A stretch of 64,000 bases of DNA from Ophiostoma sp. CBS 140.51 (taxonomy: Eukaryota > Ascomycota > Sordariomycetes > Ophiostomatales > Ophiostomataceae): assembly GCA_029298735.1 (NCBI GenBank), contig JANSLP010000004.1:248001-312000 (forward strand), read 5' to 3'. Positions 11,015-24,400 of the stretch are shown piece by piece. Numbering within the stretch: the stretch's first letter is position 1; the number at the start of each line of letters is the position of its first letter. A program made the position numbers and the translations under genes. The notes beneath the pieces were generated by a model. It did no database searches and was not told the origin of the DNA. It saw only the letters and a program-made list of their open reading frames with translations.

Positions 11015-11998
11015 CGTGCTGGGTGAAGGAAGGAAGAAGTAAATGAGCGGTTGTTGAGATTGAATGTTCGATCGTTGCTCAGCTCTCATAGTGCTGTGAT
11101 AAATTCGGTGCTGGTGATATGCAATTTTCAAAAGGAGGGCAGACTGTCAACAAGAGAGTGTGTGTTGATGGTGTAGGTCATGTTGATAGTGACAGGTGCA
11201 AAAGATTAGAAGCAGGGAGAAAGAAAAAAGGAGGCCGAGACAATCACTGGAAATCACAAAATAAGAGAATAGATACGGCCAGCCAACGAAACACAGATCG
11301 GAAGGTTCAACCGGCCGCTCACTTGATCCGGCACGGACAGGAAAGAGCAGCCGGCACCCGGCATTACGGTCGGTCCTTCCCGCTGGAGGGGGCAGCTCCT
11401 GGACAGAAAGGGGCCTCTATTTCTTGCCCAAAAGGCAGGACCCGAGACGCCTCCGTTAACGAAGAATAATGCCATGAAGGTTTTTGTAATAATTTTGCAG
11501 TGTAGTCTTTGGGGTGGATGAAAAAACAACAGAATTGCCATTGTGAATGCCGTCGACCTTGATGATTTGAGGTCGTCAAAATATGGCCACTAGCTGTGGC
11601 CTGGCCGTTCAGTAGATGCTGCCTGCATTTAGCGGGGTTGCGTCCCGGTTCAGCGCCTGTTACAGGCAGCCACTCCACTAATGACTAATCGCCGCGTCAT
11701 TTTGGTGGCCGCCGCCAGTCGCACCTTCTGGTCCTGTATCCAGACGCGACGCGACGAGCCCTCACCTAAATGGCCGAAAGCGAAAACGACCAAAAAACAT
11801 CACGGCTCAAGTCCACCTAAATGCACAAAAAACGACTCGACGATTGACGACCACAAGGGCCACCTCGATCATCCAGACGACACGCGATACACTGTCTACG
11901 ACACTCGAGACTACGACACACTTCCCCTCGTCGCCCACAAACCTCCCATCTGTCTGCCGCAGTCCCATGTCTCGCCCTGCCCGCCGGCGGTCCCGTCC
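11015..11998. other. Divergent promoter region, GT90 gene / DPB11 homologue
   Basis: This stretch separates the two divergent genes. The half next to the BRCT gene carries ACGCGACGCGAC at 11744-11755, overlapping matches to the ACGCGN core of MBF-type cell-cycle boxes. No gene is seen inside. Confidence 0.55.
11744..11755 (+). promoter_or_regulatory. MCB-like double ACGCGA site upstream of the DPB11 homologue
   Basis: Two overlapping ACGCGAC units lie about 245 bp before the ATG. MBF (Mbp1-Swi6) binds ACGCGN in yeasts and drives G1/S replication genes. The function here is inferred from the sequence match and the gene type. Confidence 0.35.
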
Positions 11999-14900
11999 AT
12001 GGAATCTGCGCCGTTTGCAGGTGTCGTCCTCTGCTGCACCAGCATTCCCGTCGACCTGAGGGTGAGTCTACATCTTTGCGTGTCCATGTCTTGCCATTGC
12101 GTGCTCTCTCCTAACCTCGTTCCCTTACTCTCCAGACCGACCTCGCCAACAAGGTCACAGAGCTCGGCGGCGTCCACAAAAACGACCTGACCCACGAAGT
12201 CACTCATCTGATTGTCGGCGATTACAACACCCCCAAGTACCGCCATGTCGCCCGCGACCGCCCCGATATCAAGGCCATGTGTGCCGGCTGGGTCGATGCC
12301 GTGAGAGACCCCTGGACACGCGACGCACCCATTGATTTCCCCGCCCTCGAAGCCGCCTGGCGGTTGAAGACGTTTGAAGTACACGGAGGTCTACCTGGCA
12401 TCGACGACGAGCCCGAAGACGACAATGGAGAACAAAATAGTGATGGTGGCGCGCCAGGAGAGGGCGGATCACTGTCCAAGCGCGGCCGGCTACTGTGCTC
12501 CGTGACGGGTTTCGAGGAGGAGGACCGGCAGGCCGTCATCGCCTTGATTGTCAACAACGGCGGTGTGTACAGCGGCGACCTGACGCGTGCCGTCACCCAC
12601 CTGATTGTCAACAAGCCCGAGGGCAAAAAGTACAACGCGGCCCTACACTGGAACATTCGGACGGTAGCCATTGAGTGGCTGCACGACAGCGTGTCACGCG
12701 GCATGATCTTGGACGAGACCAAGTACGACCCACGACTACCACCACACGAGCGCGGCAAAGACGCATGGGTACGCAACCACGCTGAGCGGACAGCATCCAT
12801 CCTCGGGAAACGACTGAGAGATGCCGCTGCTGCTGCCGCTGCCGAGAAACAAAACGGCCAACGGAAACTGCGCAAGACGACGAGCCAGAAGCTGTCCGTA
12901 CAGCGGGACGACCTATGGGGCGATATTCTGGGGAAACCAGCACAGCCATCACCAGCTCCCGAGCCGGTAGCGCCTGAAGCAGCGATGGCAGTGTCAAGTA
13001 AGCGCAACACACCGGCACCCGAATCCTCTAGACCGACAAATGGTGCCGAGGCACAAAAACCAGCACAAAGGGCATCAGCACAGCCAACCGACGTATCAGA
13101 TGGCGGCGTGCTCTCTACATCAATATTCTGCATCCACGGCTTCAGTCAAGAACGAACAAATGTTTTGGCCGGCGCCGTGGCGACCATGGGCGGTTCGGTT
13201 GCCACCTCTCTCGAGGAAATGGCAGCAATAGCAACGAGGCGACCCGAGGCACCACTCTACCAGCACGTCATTGTACCACAAGAGGAGCGACCTGAACTAC
13301 ATCCGGCTGTGGCCGACAATGTTCTCCTCGTCACCGAATTCTTTATTGAGCGGTGCTTGCACAAGAAGCAGTATGCGCTCAGCGGCGGGCCCTCAACAAC
13401 CCTTGCACAGCAGCCCAACCCGGGCACCATCGGCCGCCCATTCCCCGTTTTCCCCATCCCGGGCTTCGACACTCTGTCCGTCTGCTCCTCGGGTTTCACA
13501 GGTGTCGACCTCAACCAGATTGACAAGACTGTTCGCCAGCTCGGCGCCAAGTACGAAGAGCGTTTTACGGCGCAATGCTCAGTCCTCGTTGTTACTTCAC
13601 TGCCAGCAGTGCGCAAGCAGAAGCTGGAGCTTGCCCTCTCATGGAAAGTACCCGTTGTCGACGCCAAATGGTTGAGTGCCTGCATTGCGTCAGGAACGCT
13701 GGTCTCGGTTGGTGACTACCTCTTCCCGCAACTGCGACAGAATCCGAGCAGCCTCAACGGCCCAGCTGTTCGGCCTCTCACGGCTGCCAAGCTGTCAAAC
13801 GACCTTGAGCCGACTGTGGCTCTCACTGTCCCTACACTGGTTGTCGCCAGTCCACGAACACTACACGCGGCCGCTCAACAGGACGACGACGGAAAATTGA
13901 AGAACAAGAACGGCAACGAGACAGACCTGGACCTGACTGCTCCCTACGAAACAGCACCATCACACCAGGACGAACCCGCATTGCCGCGGATTGGCAGAAA
14001 CGCGGCGCCTGCAAACAGCACAACAACAAAGGCCATCGAGCCAGCAACATCATCAGCAGCGCCTTCGGCCGTACAGCGGCCACTCGTCAACAACCCCTTC
14101 CGCGACGATTCCGAGTCTCCTCCATCTCAGCGACCCTCTGTCGTAGCAGTACCACCGGAGCCAGTCCCACTGCCACCTCAACTCCAGCAGCAACAACAGC
14201 AACCAAAGCCACGGCAGCCGTTTGACCGTGTGCTCAGCGAAATTGCCGACTCGGCCGCGGGTGACTCCTCAGACGGCCTCCTTGATAGTGACGATGGGGG
14301 CGTTGGTGGCAGCAACAAGGTTTCGCCACTTAAGCAGCTGCGTCACCAAAAACTACAACAGCAGCAACAGACCAAGTCCTCAAAGTCTACATCTACCACG
14401 ATGAAACGCAGCTCGACCACCACAGCGCCAACAACGACAACAGCCGCCACTACGATAAAGCCCATCCAGCGGCCTATGCTCAGCCGTGTGCTCAGTGACG
14501 GCTTCAGTCACCACCATAAGCCGGCCATCCCCATCGGTATATCCATTGGCGACCTCATGAAGGATACTGGCGCGCCTGCCAAGTCATCAATACCCGCCCT
14601 CCAGCAGCAACAACCCATCCAGCAACACCTTCAGTCAGCGCAGCAACCGCACCTACAAAAGAGCTCGCCTTTTGGCCGTTCCCACAGCAGCGTGTCGGGC
14701 ATGTCTGTGCCCGAAACCGATGGACCGCCACAGCGCGGTGGTGGGCTTGACATTACTTCTTCTGCCACTGCCGACACCTCAGACATGCCCCCCACGCAGA
14801 TCCAGGTGCAGTACCTCGACCCAGAGGCCGAGCGGATGCGGGAGCAGCTGATGCGCAAAATCATGGGCGGTGCGGAGCCTGCAGAGGCGCAGCGGACGTC

Positions 14901-15018
14901 GTCGTCGTCGGCAGCATTAGGACTAGGCGAAGAAAATGCTGCTCTACGTGCAGGCACGGCGGAAGAGGCACTGGCCGAAGTACGACACAATGTACGGCGG
15001 AGCAGCCGTTTACGGTGA
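11999..15018 (+). CDS. dpb11: Four-BRCT replication initiation/checkpoint protein Dpb11/Rad4/Cut5 (TopBP1 homologue)
   Basis: Spliced, 981 residues. Exon 1 is 11999-12061, the intron 12062-12135 (GTGAGT donor, CAG acceptor), and exon 2 is 12136-15018. The start at 11999 is chosen because the N-terminal BRCT fold begins at once after it. BRCT domains lie at about residues 5-90, 137-225, 346-440 and 462-555, in the pairwise 1-2 and 3-4 arrangement typical of Dpb11/Rad4. The C-terminal 420 residues are disordered, with Gln-rich and Ser/Thr-rich tracts, and end in a basic SSRLR. The family binds CDK-phosphorylated Sld2/Sld3 to start replication, and binds the 9-1-1 clamp to activate Mec1/ATR. In yeast the ATR-activating part is in this C-terminal tail. 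The nuclear location is inferred from the family. Confidence 0.92.
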
Positions 15019-15763
15019 AGAGGGAAAGGATCAGGATGTCTGACAACGAGATAGGAAAGAAGTCATGGAACATGAGGGTGTCGACGGAGCGTTTAAATCA
15101 TGGGTAATCATAGTTTCAGCGGTAAACCTTTTGATAGGAGTTTTATACATGCAATGACAGAATATACACGAGCATGAATTATTTGTTTGCAAATTGTTTT
15201 ACATCTGTGGTTAAAAAAAGATTAATAAATAATTTGGCAGAAGAAAAAGAGAGAAAAAACAGGAGGAGCTAAACTAGGTACAAAGGTACAAAATAGCAAC
15301 AAACCGTAAAAACTCTTACACTCTTACTATATGTTTGAGAGACGAGACCAGAACACCAAGAATATTTACGGATTCTTTTTCAGTGTACCACCACACAACT
15401 CAATAGTACTATTGTTGATGCCAATGTAGCCATTGAGGCTCTGTGTTTGTTGGTTGAGTCACTGGACGAACGTAACTGTGAAGTAAGCAAAAGTATTACA
15501 CGTTCCATCATCAACCTTAATCAGCACCGATTGTGCATCACAAATTAACTGTTGGTTGCCATTTGTGTGCCCGATCTTGTAGTTTTATATCACATTTGAT
15601 TTTGTTTAATATCTTTAAATATTGCAGCACCGTCCTGCAATAAAACATCAGCACCTTCCATTTTCGTCCATCACATCTCTACGATGATATCTAACGAAAC
15701 CACACGTCTTCCGCTATTTTTGAAACAAAAATAGCCAGGGTTTTGGACCCCGGGACTGTTTAA
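15019..15763. other. AT-rich intergenic stretch
   Basis: 3' region of the BRCT gene, then AT-rich DNA with no gene-like frame. The frame of the broken gene downstream is closed by a stop at 15761-15763. Confidence 0.6.
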
Positions 15764-16770
15764 CCTTCTTACCGCCTATTCACTCATATTCTATTCGTGA
15801 CCTCCTCAGCCTTTGATCCTTACAATAGCCAGCAAGAGTGCCGCCGTCCCGGTCAACCACCGCCAGCGTACCGAGAGGACGATGGCCCAGACCGAGCAGC
15901 AGCGGTGCCTGAAACCGCCGGGGTCATTCCCGGTCTCCAGTCCAACGACGTAAGGGAAGAGCTGGTACACTCCGCAAACGCTACATATAAACTGGTCCTT
16001 GATGACATGAATAACCGAGATCCTAATGCCGACTACCATATTGTCAGGTATGCATGCGCAAAACAGCTGGTCTATTTGAAAACGGCTTTGGAGAAAATTG
16101 GTCAGCTCGTCCTCGACCTTCCTGGCTTGCATCGACGCGCCATGGCCGAATTACTTGTGCACATGATTCGCGATGCGTCCATGGAGAGAGAGTAGAGATT
16201 CACAATGCAATCAACCGCAACCTCGACATCCCCGGCAAGCACAGAACCAAGAGTATGGTTTTGACATCAGAGGAAGCGCTGCTTTATCAACTCGAGGTGA
16301 AGCTTGTCATGTGCGCACATCAGCTGGACTACGCACTCAACTCGGCCCTTGAAGCATCCTGGAGATCAAATGTGCAGTTTGCGGGACAAATGACAAAAAT
16401 CTTTCATAGCCTGCTTTTCCTCTACGTTCGGTCACTCGTGGCTATAGTAGATGTTCATGAAGCGCCAAGGCTAAAGACATTGTACATTCGCCGTTTTGAA
16501 ACCACTAAATACGACTTGCCCGGGGTGGTGCCAGACGGCTTGCGGGTACCTGTAGAGAGGGTCTATCTCGTCCTGCTTGATGCTTTGAGGCCCAAATATG
16601 TTGTGCTATTTCTGTACAAATATTGCATCAAAATCCCCTCCAGATTTTCGGCCATACTTTTGGACAACTTGGCGACGCTGCTCAGAAAGTTGATGACACT
16701 AGTCCTTCTTCTTTTTACCATTTCCCTCTTTTTTTACATTATGATTGAATCGTTTCAGCGGTCCGAATGA
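15764..16770 (+). pseudogene. Frame-broken gene for a putative tail-anchored helical protein
   Basis: Two adjoining open frames look like one protein of over 300 residues. The first (open from 15764) carries a Pro-rich start and a helical segment, and ends at a TAG at 16193-16195. The second, in another frame, continues from about 16190 to 16770 with equally protein-like helical sequence. It ends in a hydrophobic segment of about 18 residues and a short tail, as in tail-anchored membrane proteins. The break falls in a GAGAGAGAG run at 16184-16192, and one GA unit fewer would join the frames. No ATG is in frame before 16010, so either a 5' exon is missed or the start is lost. I do not recognise the family. 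It may be a true pseudogene, a sequencing slip or an unusual intron. Confidence 0.45.
16184..16192 (+). repeat. GA dinucleotide run at the frame break
   Basis: (GA)4G immediately before the in-frame TAG of the broken gene. Replication or sequencing slippage by one unit here changes the frame exactly as observed. Confidence 0.7.
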
Positions 16771-17018
16771 AAGCCAAAAAGAGTTGGAAAGCCCCGTCCA
16801 TGGAAATATTACACTCATTTTTAGCGACAACATGGCCATGTGGCCCCTTTCCGTTTTCGGCAATTACAAAACAAAGGCCTAGTTTCAAGGGACTTTAGTT
16901 TCGGCATTTTTGTACAAGTTTCTGTAGTATTAATGACAGCATGTAATAGTTTTTATATATAACATTGAAAGACGTTTTCATAAAGAGAAGAACCGAATCG
17001 AAAGACGGGAAATCAAGA

Positions 17019-17033
17019 AGAGAGAGAGAGAGA
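17019..17033. repeat. GA microsatellite
   Basis: About seven GA units in intergenic DNA. Confidence 0.75.
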
Positions 17034-19402
17034 CAGGAACCGTAAAGGAAAGAGAAAAGAACAACAGAATAAGATAGAGTCCACTTTGACTTGCAGCTTA
17101 ATAATAAAATCAGAATATTAAGTAACAATCAACTTGTGTACCTCAGTTCCTTCCCTCTCTTCTGCCTCTTCCGCCGGAACCTCTCTCTTTGGATGTTCTT
17201 CCTCATCCTCGTCCTCAACTTGCCGCTAGACGGCCCTGTCACCCTTTTTTGTGGTTGCGCCTTCTATCTGGTTGCTTTTGTCGACCCTCGCGGTTTTGAC
17301 CGCATCCAACTTTTTGGACCTCATTCTTTCCCCCGAACTTTCCCTTTCCATTTCTCTCCTTCTTTTAGAGATATTCTTAAGAATATACCAAATTTCGAAG
17401 GATACATGCTTGATTTCTGTATAGACAAGGTATCGGTGTATTACGTGTTCTTCTGCGTGGCTTTAACTCGACCACAGAAGCATCTACAGAAACAACGTCT
17501 GCTCCCATCGCCAACGGTTCCGCCCAAAGTCTCGACAGTCGACGACTTTCCTGTCACTCGTCGTTCTGACTGCTGCCTGCGGTTTTAAGCACCACGACAG
17601 CCAGTGTCGTTTATGGTTCAAAGTGGCAGCTATCAATTACCATTGTGTGACAGAAAAATCATATTTCAAATCGTTGTTAATGTTGATAACATATCGGCTC
17701 TTTCTCGTGCTGACGGTCGGGCATTCTTTGTATGCTTGTATCTTGGTGACTGCATCTGAGTCGCACCAACCGGACGAGTCATATCTCGGCGTTATGCTCC
17801 TGCCAGCTCCTTGGTTGTGCTTGCACTTGATATGGTCATATTGATGCCAGTGCGCCTTCCGTTGTGCCTATCATCGCGCCTGCCTTTGCTGAGTGAATTC
17901 ATGCCTTCAAGTCCAGCCTACCCCTAATCGCTCTTGCCAAAAATGATCTGCCTCTGATCGCTCTTGCTTTCCGCAGAGATCAACGCAGCTTCTCCTTCCT
18001 ATTCGGACGTCTTGTTGTTTGAGCCGCGCCTTTCGACATTGCCGACCTTTTCCCCTTTTTCCGAAAGTGCGGAATTTACATCTCGCCTCAACTTGCATCT
18101 CCAAAACCCCGACCAACGACAAGCCATGCCTTTTCGATTGACCGGCAAAGCTTCAATCCATTCTCTTCTTTTTTCCTTTCATTCTTCGTTTTATGTTTCC
18201 GACTAACACGGGGCGCAGCAAGAGGCCCCTAAGAGCTGCATTTTCGATCTTCCGCGATGGCCACATGCAAGTCATTATTGAAATGGAGACCGAGAGGCTG
18301 GCTCCGCCCCGAGATGCTTTCGTCCAACAGAAAGGAGCACAAGGAGGTGAGACGACTTTTGACCGAGCGAGGACAGCCCCAGAAATGGAAGGCGAGAAAG
18401 AAGCAAACATGCGGCGACGCAGAGAAGAAAAAGAAGCCAAAAGGAACAAAGGAACAACAAGGGAGACCCAACACAATCGCAGCACGTCGCTGGAGCAAAG
18501 CGCTCCAGCCCGAACGAGCCCGCACTAACCCGCAGTCAGCTCGCAATCTAACCCCAAATGCGCGTCACAGCTGGGCCTAGTTTTGGGCGGGCTGGCGGGC
18601 AGCCTGCAGGCGGGCAGCAGCCAGACCCAGCGAATTAGATGCTCAACTCCTGGACACGGACGGAATCGTTCGCAGAAATATCGGCAGCTAAAGCACTTCG
18701 CGAATCAAAGGACTGACCGTTCGAGCAAGGGGCCCTGGGGACCATGCTGCTTCGCCCAGGCCGTTCCAGTCCAAGACTGGTCTGGGTCGTTCTGGTCCTC
18801 TGGAACGTCCAGTTTCAGGAGGCTTAACGACCCTATGGTGCAGCATCTTTCTCCCCGAAACCGCCAGACATGCAGACCAACTGGAGAGGCCCGTGGTGGC
18901 GCAGCCAGGTTTTTGGGCTTCAAGTGTTGGATGGAAAGCAGAGGGGGGCACGAAATCAAGGTCCAGTGTTGACTCTTGAGAGATGAGGTGGCGAAATACG
19001 CATCCAACCTCAGCCAAGCGGAAGATTGGGCTTCAGGCCTCAGACTTGGCTGACCTGCAGGCCCCCAACAATCAATATCGCCAAAGTTCCTCCTGTATGC
19101 AGCTAATGGCGCACACGACGGGGGTGAACACACCCTTTTTTTCTTCTCAGTCCAGCCGACAGGTATGTCCTCCGTTTTGTCGAGTATTTCCACCACCTTC
19201 CCTCACTCAAAAGTCATCTTCATGACCAATCAGTCTCTGTAAACACTTGCTAATGCACGGTGCAGCACACACACTCATTGGACAGCCCTGTCTCGCGAAA
19301 GAACAAAAAGGGTGTTGTCTAACGCGGGAAACGCCTCACGGACCATTGCCCGCGCGCGCACAAGACGTCACTGCCAGGCCCACCTGGTGAAAGTGTGGTG
19401 CA

Positions 19403-19430
19403 CCACCACCACCACCAACCACCACAACCC
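19403..19430. repeat. CAC/ACC microsatellite
   Basis: Run of CAC triplets with a few interruptions in intergenic DNA. Confidence 0.75.
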
Positions 19431-21463
19431 ACCAGTCCACCAGCCCATCAAACGTGAGAAAACCTTCCAGCCAAACCCCTGCTCGTTTCCCCCACTTCGC
19501 GCTCAAAGTTGCTGCCGTCACTGGGAAGCCTTGGACCAAAGATACTGTTGAGACTGTGTTCACACACACGAAAATCAAAATCTCGTCCAGAAGACATTGC
19601 CAAGTCCTCCTAGAAGCTCGAAGCCCTTCCCTCTCAAGTGCCTAGCGAGGCAGAGCCTCACTTCTGGTCACCAGACGCAAACTTGCAACCCGGGCACCTC
19701 TCTAATTCTTTGTTCCCTTTACACATTGAAACACGAGGCTTTACAAAGTGTCCCTCGGCTGTGTCGCTCTTATCAAGGCAAGAGGACGGCAGTTGGCGAC
19801 CGGACCGGCCCAAGAGGGGAAAGGGGAAAAGAGACGAGTCCAAACAGAGTTGGAGTTGGGCTCGCTGGGTTGTGCTTCTTCTTCTGGCTTCTTCTGGGCT
19901 GGTCGGCTGCGAGGTCGCATCTCTGCCTTCACATCGTCCCTCTTCACTGCTACCCGCCGAGGCTGGCTCTGGCTGTCTCTCGGCGGCCCTCGTTTACTCG
20001 TTGGCACGCCCCTCCTCCGGGTAAACGCATGCAATATCCAGCTGTTCTCTTTTTCTTCTTTTCGACACCGAAAGCAAGAATTTAGAAAAGTGTGACAGTG
20101 TTCTCAGCCAGACCTCAACCAGTTGCAGTTGCAGCCGCCTCGCTCCAGTATAATCAGTATCTGCTCTGGAATGAATTTAGGAAGATATTGCGGCAGGCTA
20201 CGGAATACGTGACGAACAAACACGAGCGCCTCTAACGTCCCCACGCCTCCACTGTGCTGGTGACGCTCGTCTCGCTCTTTGCGACGCTGTTATTACCACA
20301 TCTTTTGGCGGGCCTGGCCTGGCCATGTCAATGCTGTGACATCTGGCGTTTATTTTTGTCTGCTTTTCTGGATCAAATATTGCTCGACGCGCCTGAAGTC
20401 ACACTCACGTTTTTCAACAGCCCTGCCGCCTCGCTCATTGCTCGCATTTTCAACCCAATCTTTTCAGGTTTCTGACGTTTTCATCTCCTTTCTGACACTC
20501 ATTTATCACCACCGCCGTACCCAACTTGGCCCATTTACTATCTGTCACCCCGCACACTCATTTTCGCCTTGCCTTTGTCTCGCCTCGCCTCGACTGTCCA
20601 TTTATTTTCATCGCTGTGCGAACTCAACATAAACCTAAATTACAAAGACGACGTATGCCGTATCAGACGACACAATAAAAACCCCTGTCTGTCGCCCAAA
20701 CCGAGACCGATCGTCGCCCTCCATTGCCAAGTCTTGACGTTGTTTGTCGCCGCCCACCATTAATCATCTTGTATTTTTTCTACTGTCTATGGAGTACACT
20801 GCTTCCCTGCTCTTCCAACTCGTGCTGTCATTTTTCTGTTCAATTTCATCTCGTTCCATCTCGTTCCCTTCATCTCATTGGAACAAATCGCATTAGGCCG
20901 CCAGCCTGGTCATATTGAGTTAAAGACTCTTTTGACCGGCCCTCTTTTTCACAGCCACACTCCTTGACTCCTCCTCGTGTACGGAGCCCGGAGCCTGTCG
21001 TGGGATATCCTTCTCTTGATCTTGCCTGCCTGTCCACCACACACACATTTTCACAGCCCCGCAGCCGAGCGAGTCTATCGAGGTCCAGCTGAGAACAAGG
21101 TCCCAAGGCCCCAGGCCGACAAAATCCAACACGTGTAACGTCACGACTCTTGATGGTCACGGCGATACTTGCCGATCTCGTTCGTCGTCGGGCTGGTGTT
21201 GCTGTTTCGGCTTGGTCTCTTGTCGTCTGAGGGGCCCGGTTCCCCTCAAACCCCCCTTACATCACGTCGCGCTTTGTTTGCTGCTCCGCGTCTGCCTCAG
21301 TCCTCCTGTCCTCCTCCTGTTGCCCGAGGAAAAACGCCCACCAAAACGCCCTGTTCACAAGCTCCCTTCTCAGTATTTTCAGTATTTTCCTATTTCTCAG
21401 CAAGGCCACCAACCTTAAGCCGAACAACAGAGCCGCATTTTTTCTTTGTTTTAGTTCCAGGAT

Positions 21464-24400
21464 ATGACGGCTGGCAGGACAAGCAACGCTGCTGTTGTTG
21501 AAGCCATAGATGCCCAAGCCAGGTCGCTCTATCGCCGCCTCCGCGACTCTGGCCCGAGCCAAGCCCACGCCCATGCCCACGTTGGCCTTGCTCGAGCTAC
21601 CCGCTCCCTGCACGCTGTCCTCAAAGACCTCCGCACGGAAGCCCGCGACCAGGGCAGTGTGCTCAACTCCACGTCGCCCATCTACTCCGCCGACGCCACG
21701 CGCGAGCTTCTTCCCCTCCTTGACGAAAGCGATATAACTCTCAAAGACATCGCTGCTGCCCTTGACCTTGATCCTAGCCCATTTGTTTCTGGACCTGGAT
21801 CTGGATCTGGGTCAAACAACAACAGTGCAAGCAGTCTGAACGCCGACACGGACGGCAGCACCGTCGCCGCCAATACGAGTGCCAAATCCACTCTTTTGTC
21901 TACGACTACGTCGAATATCGCCACCAATACCACCTCCACATCTGCTATTTCTGGACTGCCTGGCGCTGAAAATGTAAGCCCTGGAAATGACACACTTGCG
22001 CTTGCTCGCAGCAAAATCGAAGTCCATACAACAAAATTCATTACATTTTTCGAATCTGTCAGTTTGCGCAACCCACCAGAGACAGAAAAGTTGATACTAT
22101 CACACTCCTACTCGGCAACGCCGCCTCGACCACCTTCGATCTCGCCTATGCCACCAGAGGACGAGGGGCTCGACACAATCAAAGACCGCGTCGACGCCAT
22201 TGCTCTTCGGTTGTCCCAACAGGATTTAGTTGCAACTTTTCAGTTTGGCACGGCCTCTGTCGACGAGCTGTGGCAAGTTTTCTACAGCGAACTCATATAC
22301 GAAGGGTTCTCCACTGAAGCTCTTTCATCCCATCAAGTATGTTCTCGTGCCCTTTCATCCTATTTATACCACTTGCCAAAATGAGATGATCTAACAACCG
22401 CAAAGGAGGTTCTTAGAACTTATATTCGGGACCTCAACTCAAAGGGCTTCTTTCAGGGGGGCAGTGTCCTCCCATCACAGCTCCCCGCCCAGGATACACT
22501 GCAACCGCTTCCTCCGTATATGGTCCCAGGCCCATCACCCACACCTTTGCAGCGACCGAGACTGGGCGAGAGTAGTCCGAAGGAGGTCGTGCAACCTTTT
22601 GAATTTGAGAGTAACGAGAAATACCATCACTCGGTCAAGGAAAACCGACTAATTGCTCTGCCCCAACACGACTACATCCCGTACCGGCCTGCACCTACAT
22701 CTGCACCGACAACTTCAACCTCAACCATGCCTCAATACCAGGGCCAGAACGCATCCGCACCAATGTCGGACGACCGACAGCTCGTCCTCTCTCCCACCAC
22801 CTTGGCCGCCCGGGCAAGCACGCCTCGTACTATGCCTGTGCCTCCTCGTCTCAGCTCACCTCCCTCATCACCATTGGCCGACGGCTACCCGACGCCCTCT
22901 TCATCCGACTCCGAGTCGGACAATGGCTACCACAAGGACTTTTGCCTCATCTCCACGAGGGACCTGTTGGCCATTGACTGGCGTGCACAGGAAAGATTTG
23001 CTGCTCGTGCGGGTGTGACCTATCTCTATCCACAGCTCTTACAAGATGGCAGTGCCTCCTCACAACCCGGACCGCCGCCTCTGCCACCCAAAATTCCCGA
23101 CCCGGCACTGCGCAAGTATGAGATCTCGCCAACAGCCGCCGCTCTTCTCCGCCAGGACTCGCTGCGAGATCATCTCAGTCCCCCGCTCCCAACATCGTCA
23201 TCATCATCACTAGGATCTAGACCCATCCAGATCCCGTCGCAAAGCTCATCTCACCTACCACTCCCTTCTGCCCATCATCACTCTTCATCTCACCAGTCCT
23301 CTTCCCACCTTCTTTCCGTTCCAACTGCAGACCACCAATACAGCACTTCGGCACCAGAGGCACCGGCCGACCCGTCGTCCGCTGCCTTTGGCATCGTCAT
23401 CCCGGCCAGCGCGGCCAAAGCTACGCCGCCTCAGTACAGCATAAGCTTGGGACTCGCACCCGACTCCAAGGGCAACGTCATCCCTCCCGACGCCATCTGG
23501 ACACGCATCAGCCGGCGGCTCGTTTCACCCGAGGTGCTCGAAAAGGCCGGTGTTCGCTACGAGGCACGACCGACGTTTGTCGCTGTTCTGGGCATGCTAG
23601 ACAAGAAGACCATTGCCGAGTACGCACGGCAAAGTGCCGAAGCCCGGCGGTCACGGTACTCGTCGGCCAGAGCACGCGGGCAGCTGCCGCGCAACAGCCC
23701 GCCAGACGGGCCGTCCAGATTGCAGCGGAGGCAGTCCATGCCGGATGTGGGCAACGCGCCCGGTCCAAGCACTACCAAAGCCAACACATTCCCACTAAAC
23801 AAAGACAGGAGCGCAGGACGCAACGACGACGCCGATAGAGGTCCCTCGGTGTACCCGTTCATTGTGTCGCCGCCCGCGACCGAGGTCAATGCTAACGGCC
23901 CCAAGCAAGACAACTCCGACTCCCAGCCCAAGTCCATTCTCAAGAACAAGAACACGAACCAAGTGCGCTTCAAGCACGGCAAGCTCGTCGAAGTGGGACC
24001 CGACGGTGACAAGTCAGGATCATCATCGTCCTCCCGCGACAAGCACCACGGCAGCCATCACAGCCATGGCCACAGTCATGGCCATCACAGTCGGCATCGT
24101 GACCACAGCCGACATCGCGATGCATCACGCCACCGGGACCGTGATCGAGATCGGGACAGAGATCACAGTCGGAACCACTCTGATGATGAGCGCAGCCGGC
24201 GGCGTGATGATCATGATCGTGATCGCGATCGAGACAGAGACCGTGACCGTGACCGGGAGCGGGACAGAGACCGCGACCGGATTCGGGACAAGGACGACCG
24301 CGACAAAGACTACGACTCACGACGGCGGCGACGACCAGACGATCGAAGCCGTGATCGAAGCGACGACTCGTCTCGCGACCGGGATCGGGACCGTGACAGA

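Larger units (their letters stand above)
16771..21463. other. 4.7 kb gene desert
   Basis: No convincing gene. The longest frames (such as 17192-17588 and 18193-18528) have biased, non-conserved-looking composition and overlap others on the opposite strand. The stretch includes a GA repeat near 17019, a GC-rich tract near 18585-18640 with a 10 bp palindrome, and a CAC repeat near 19403. The last kilobase is probably the promoter and 5' UTR of the next gene; a TTTTAGTTCCAG just before its ATG resembles an intron acceptor in the 5' UTR. Confidence 0.55.

Noticed and set aside
17192..17588. Possible 130-residue protein in the gene desert
   Set aside because: It starts in CT-rich DNA with no recognisable domain, and composition changes abruptly. 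It is not supported without transcripts.
18193..18528. 111-codon ATG frame rich in Arg and Glu
   Set aside because: It overlaps three other frames on both strands in repetitive purine-rich DNA, so coding is not supported.
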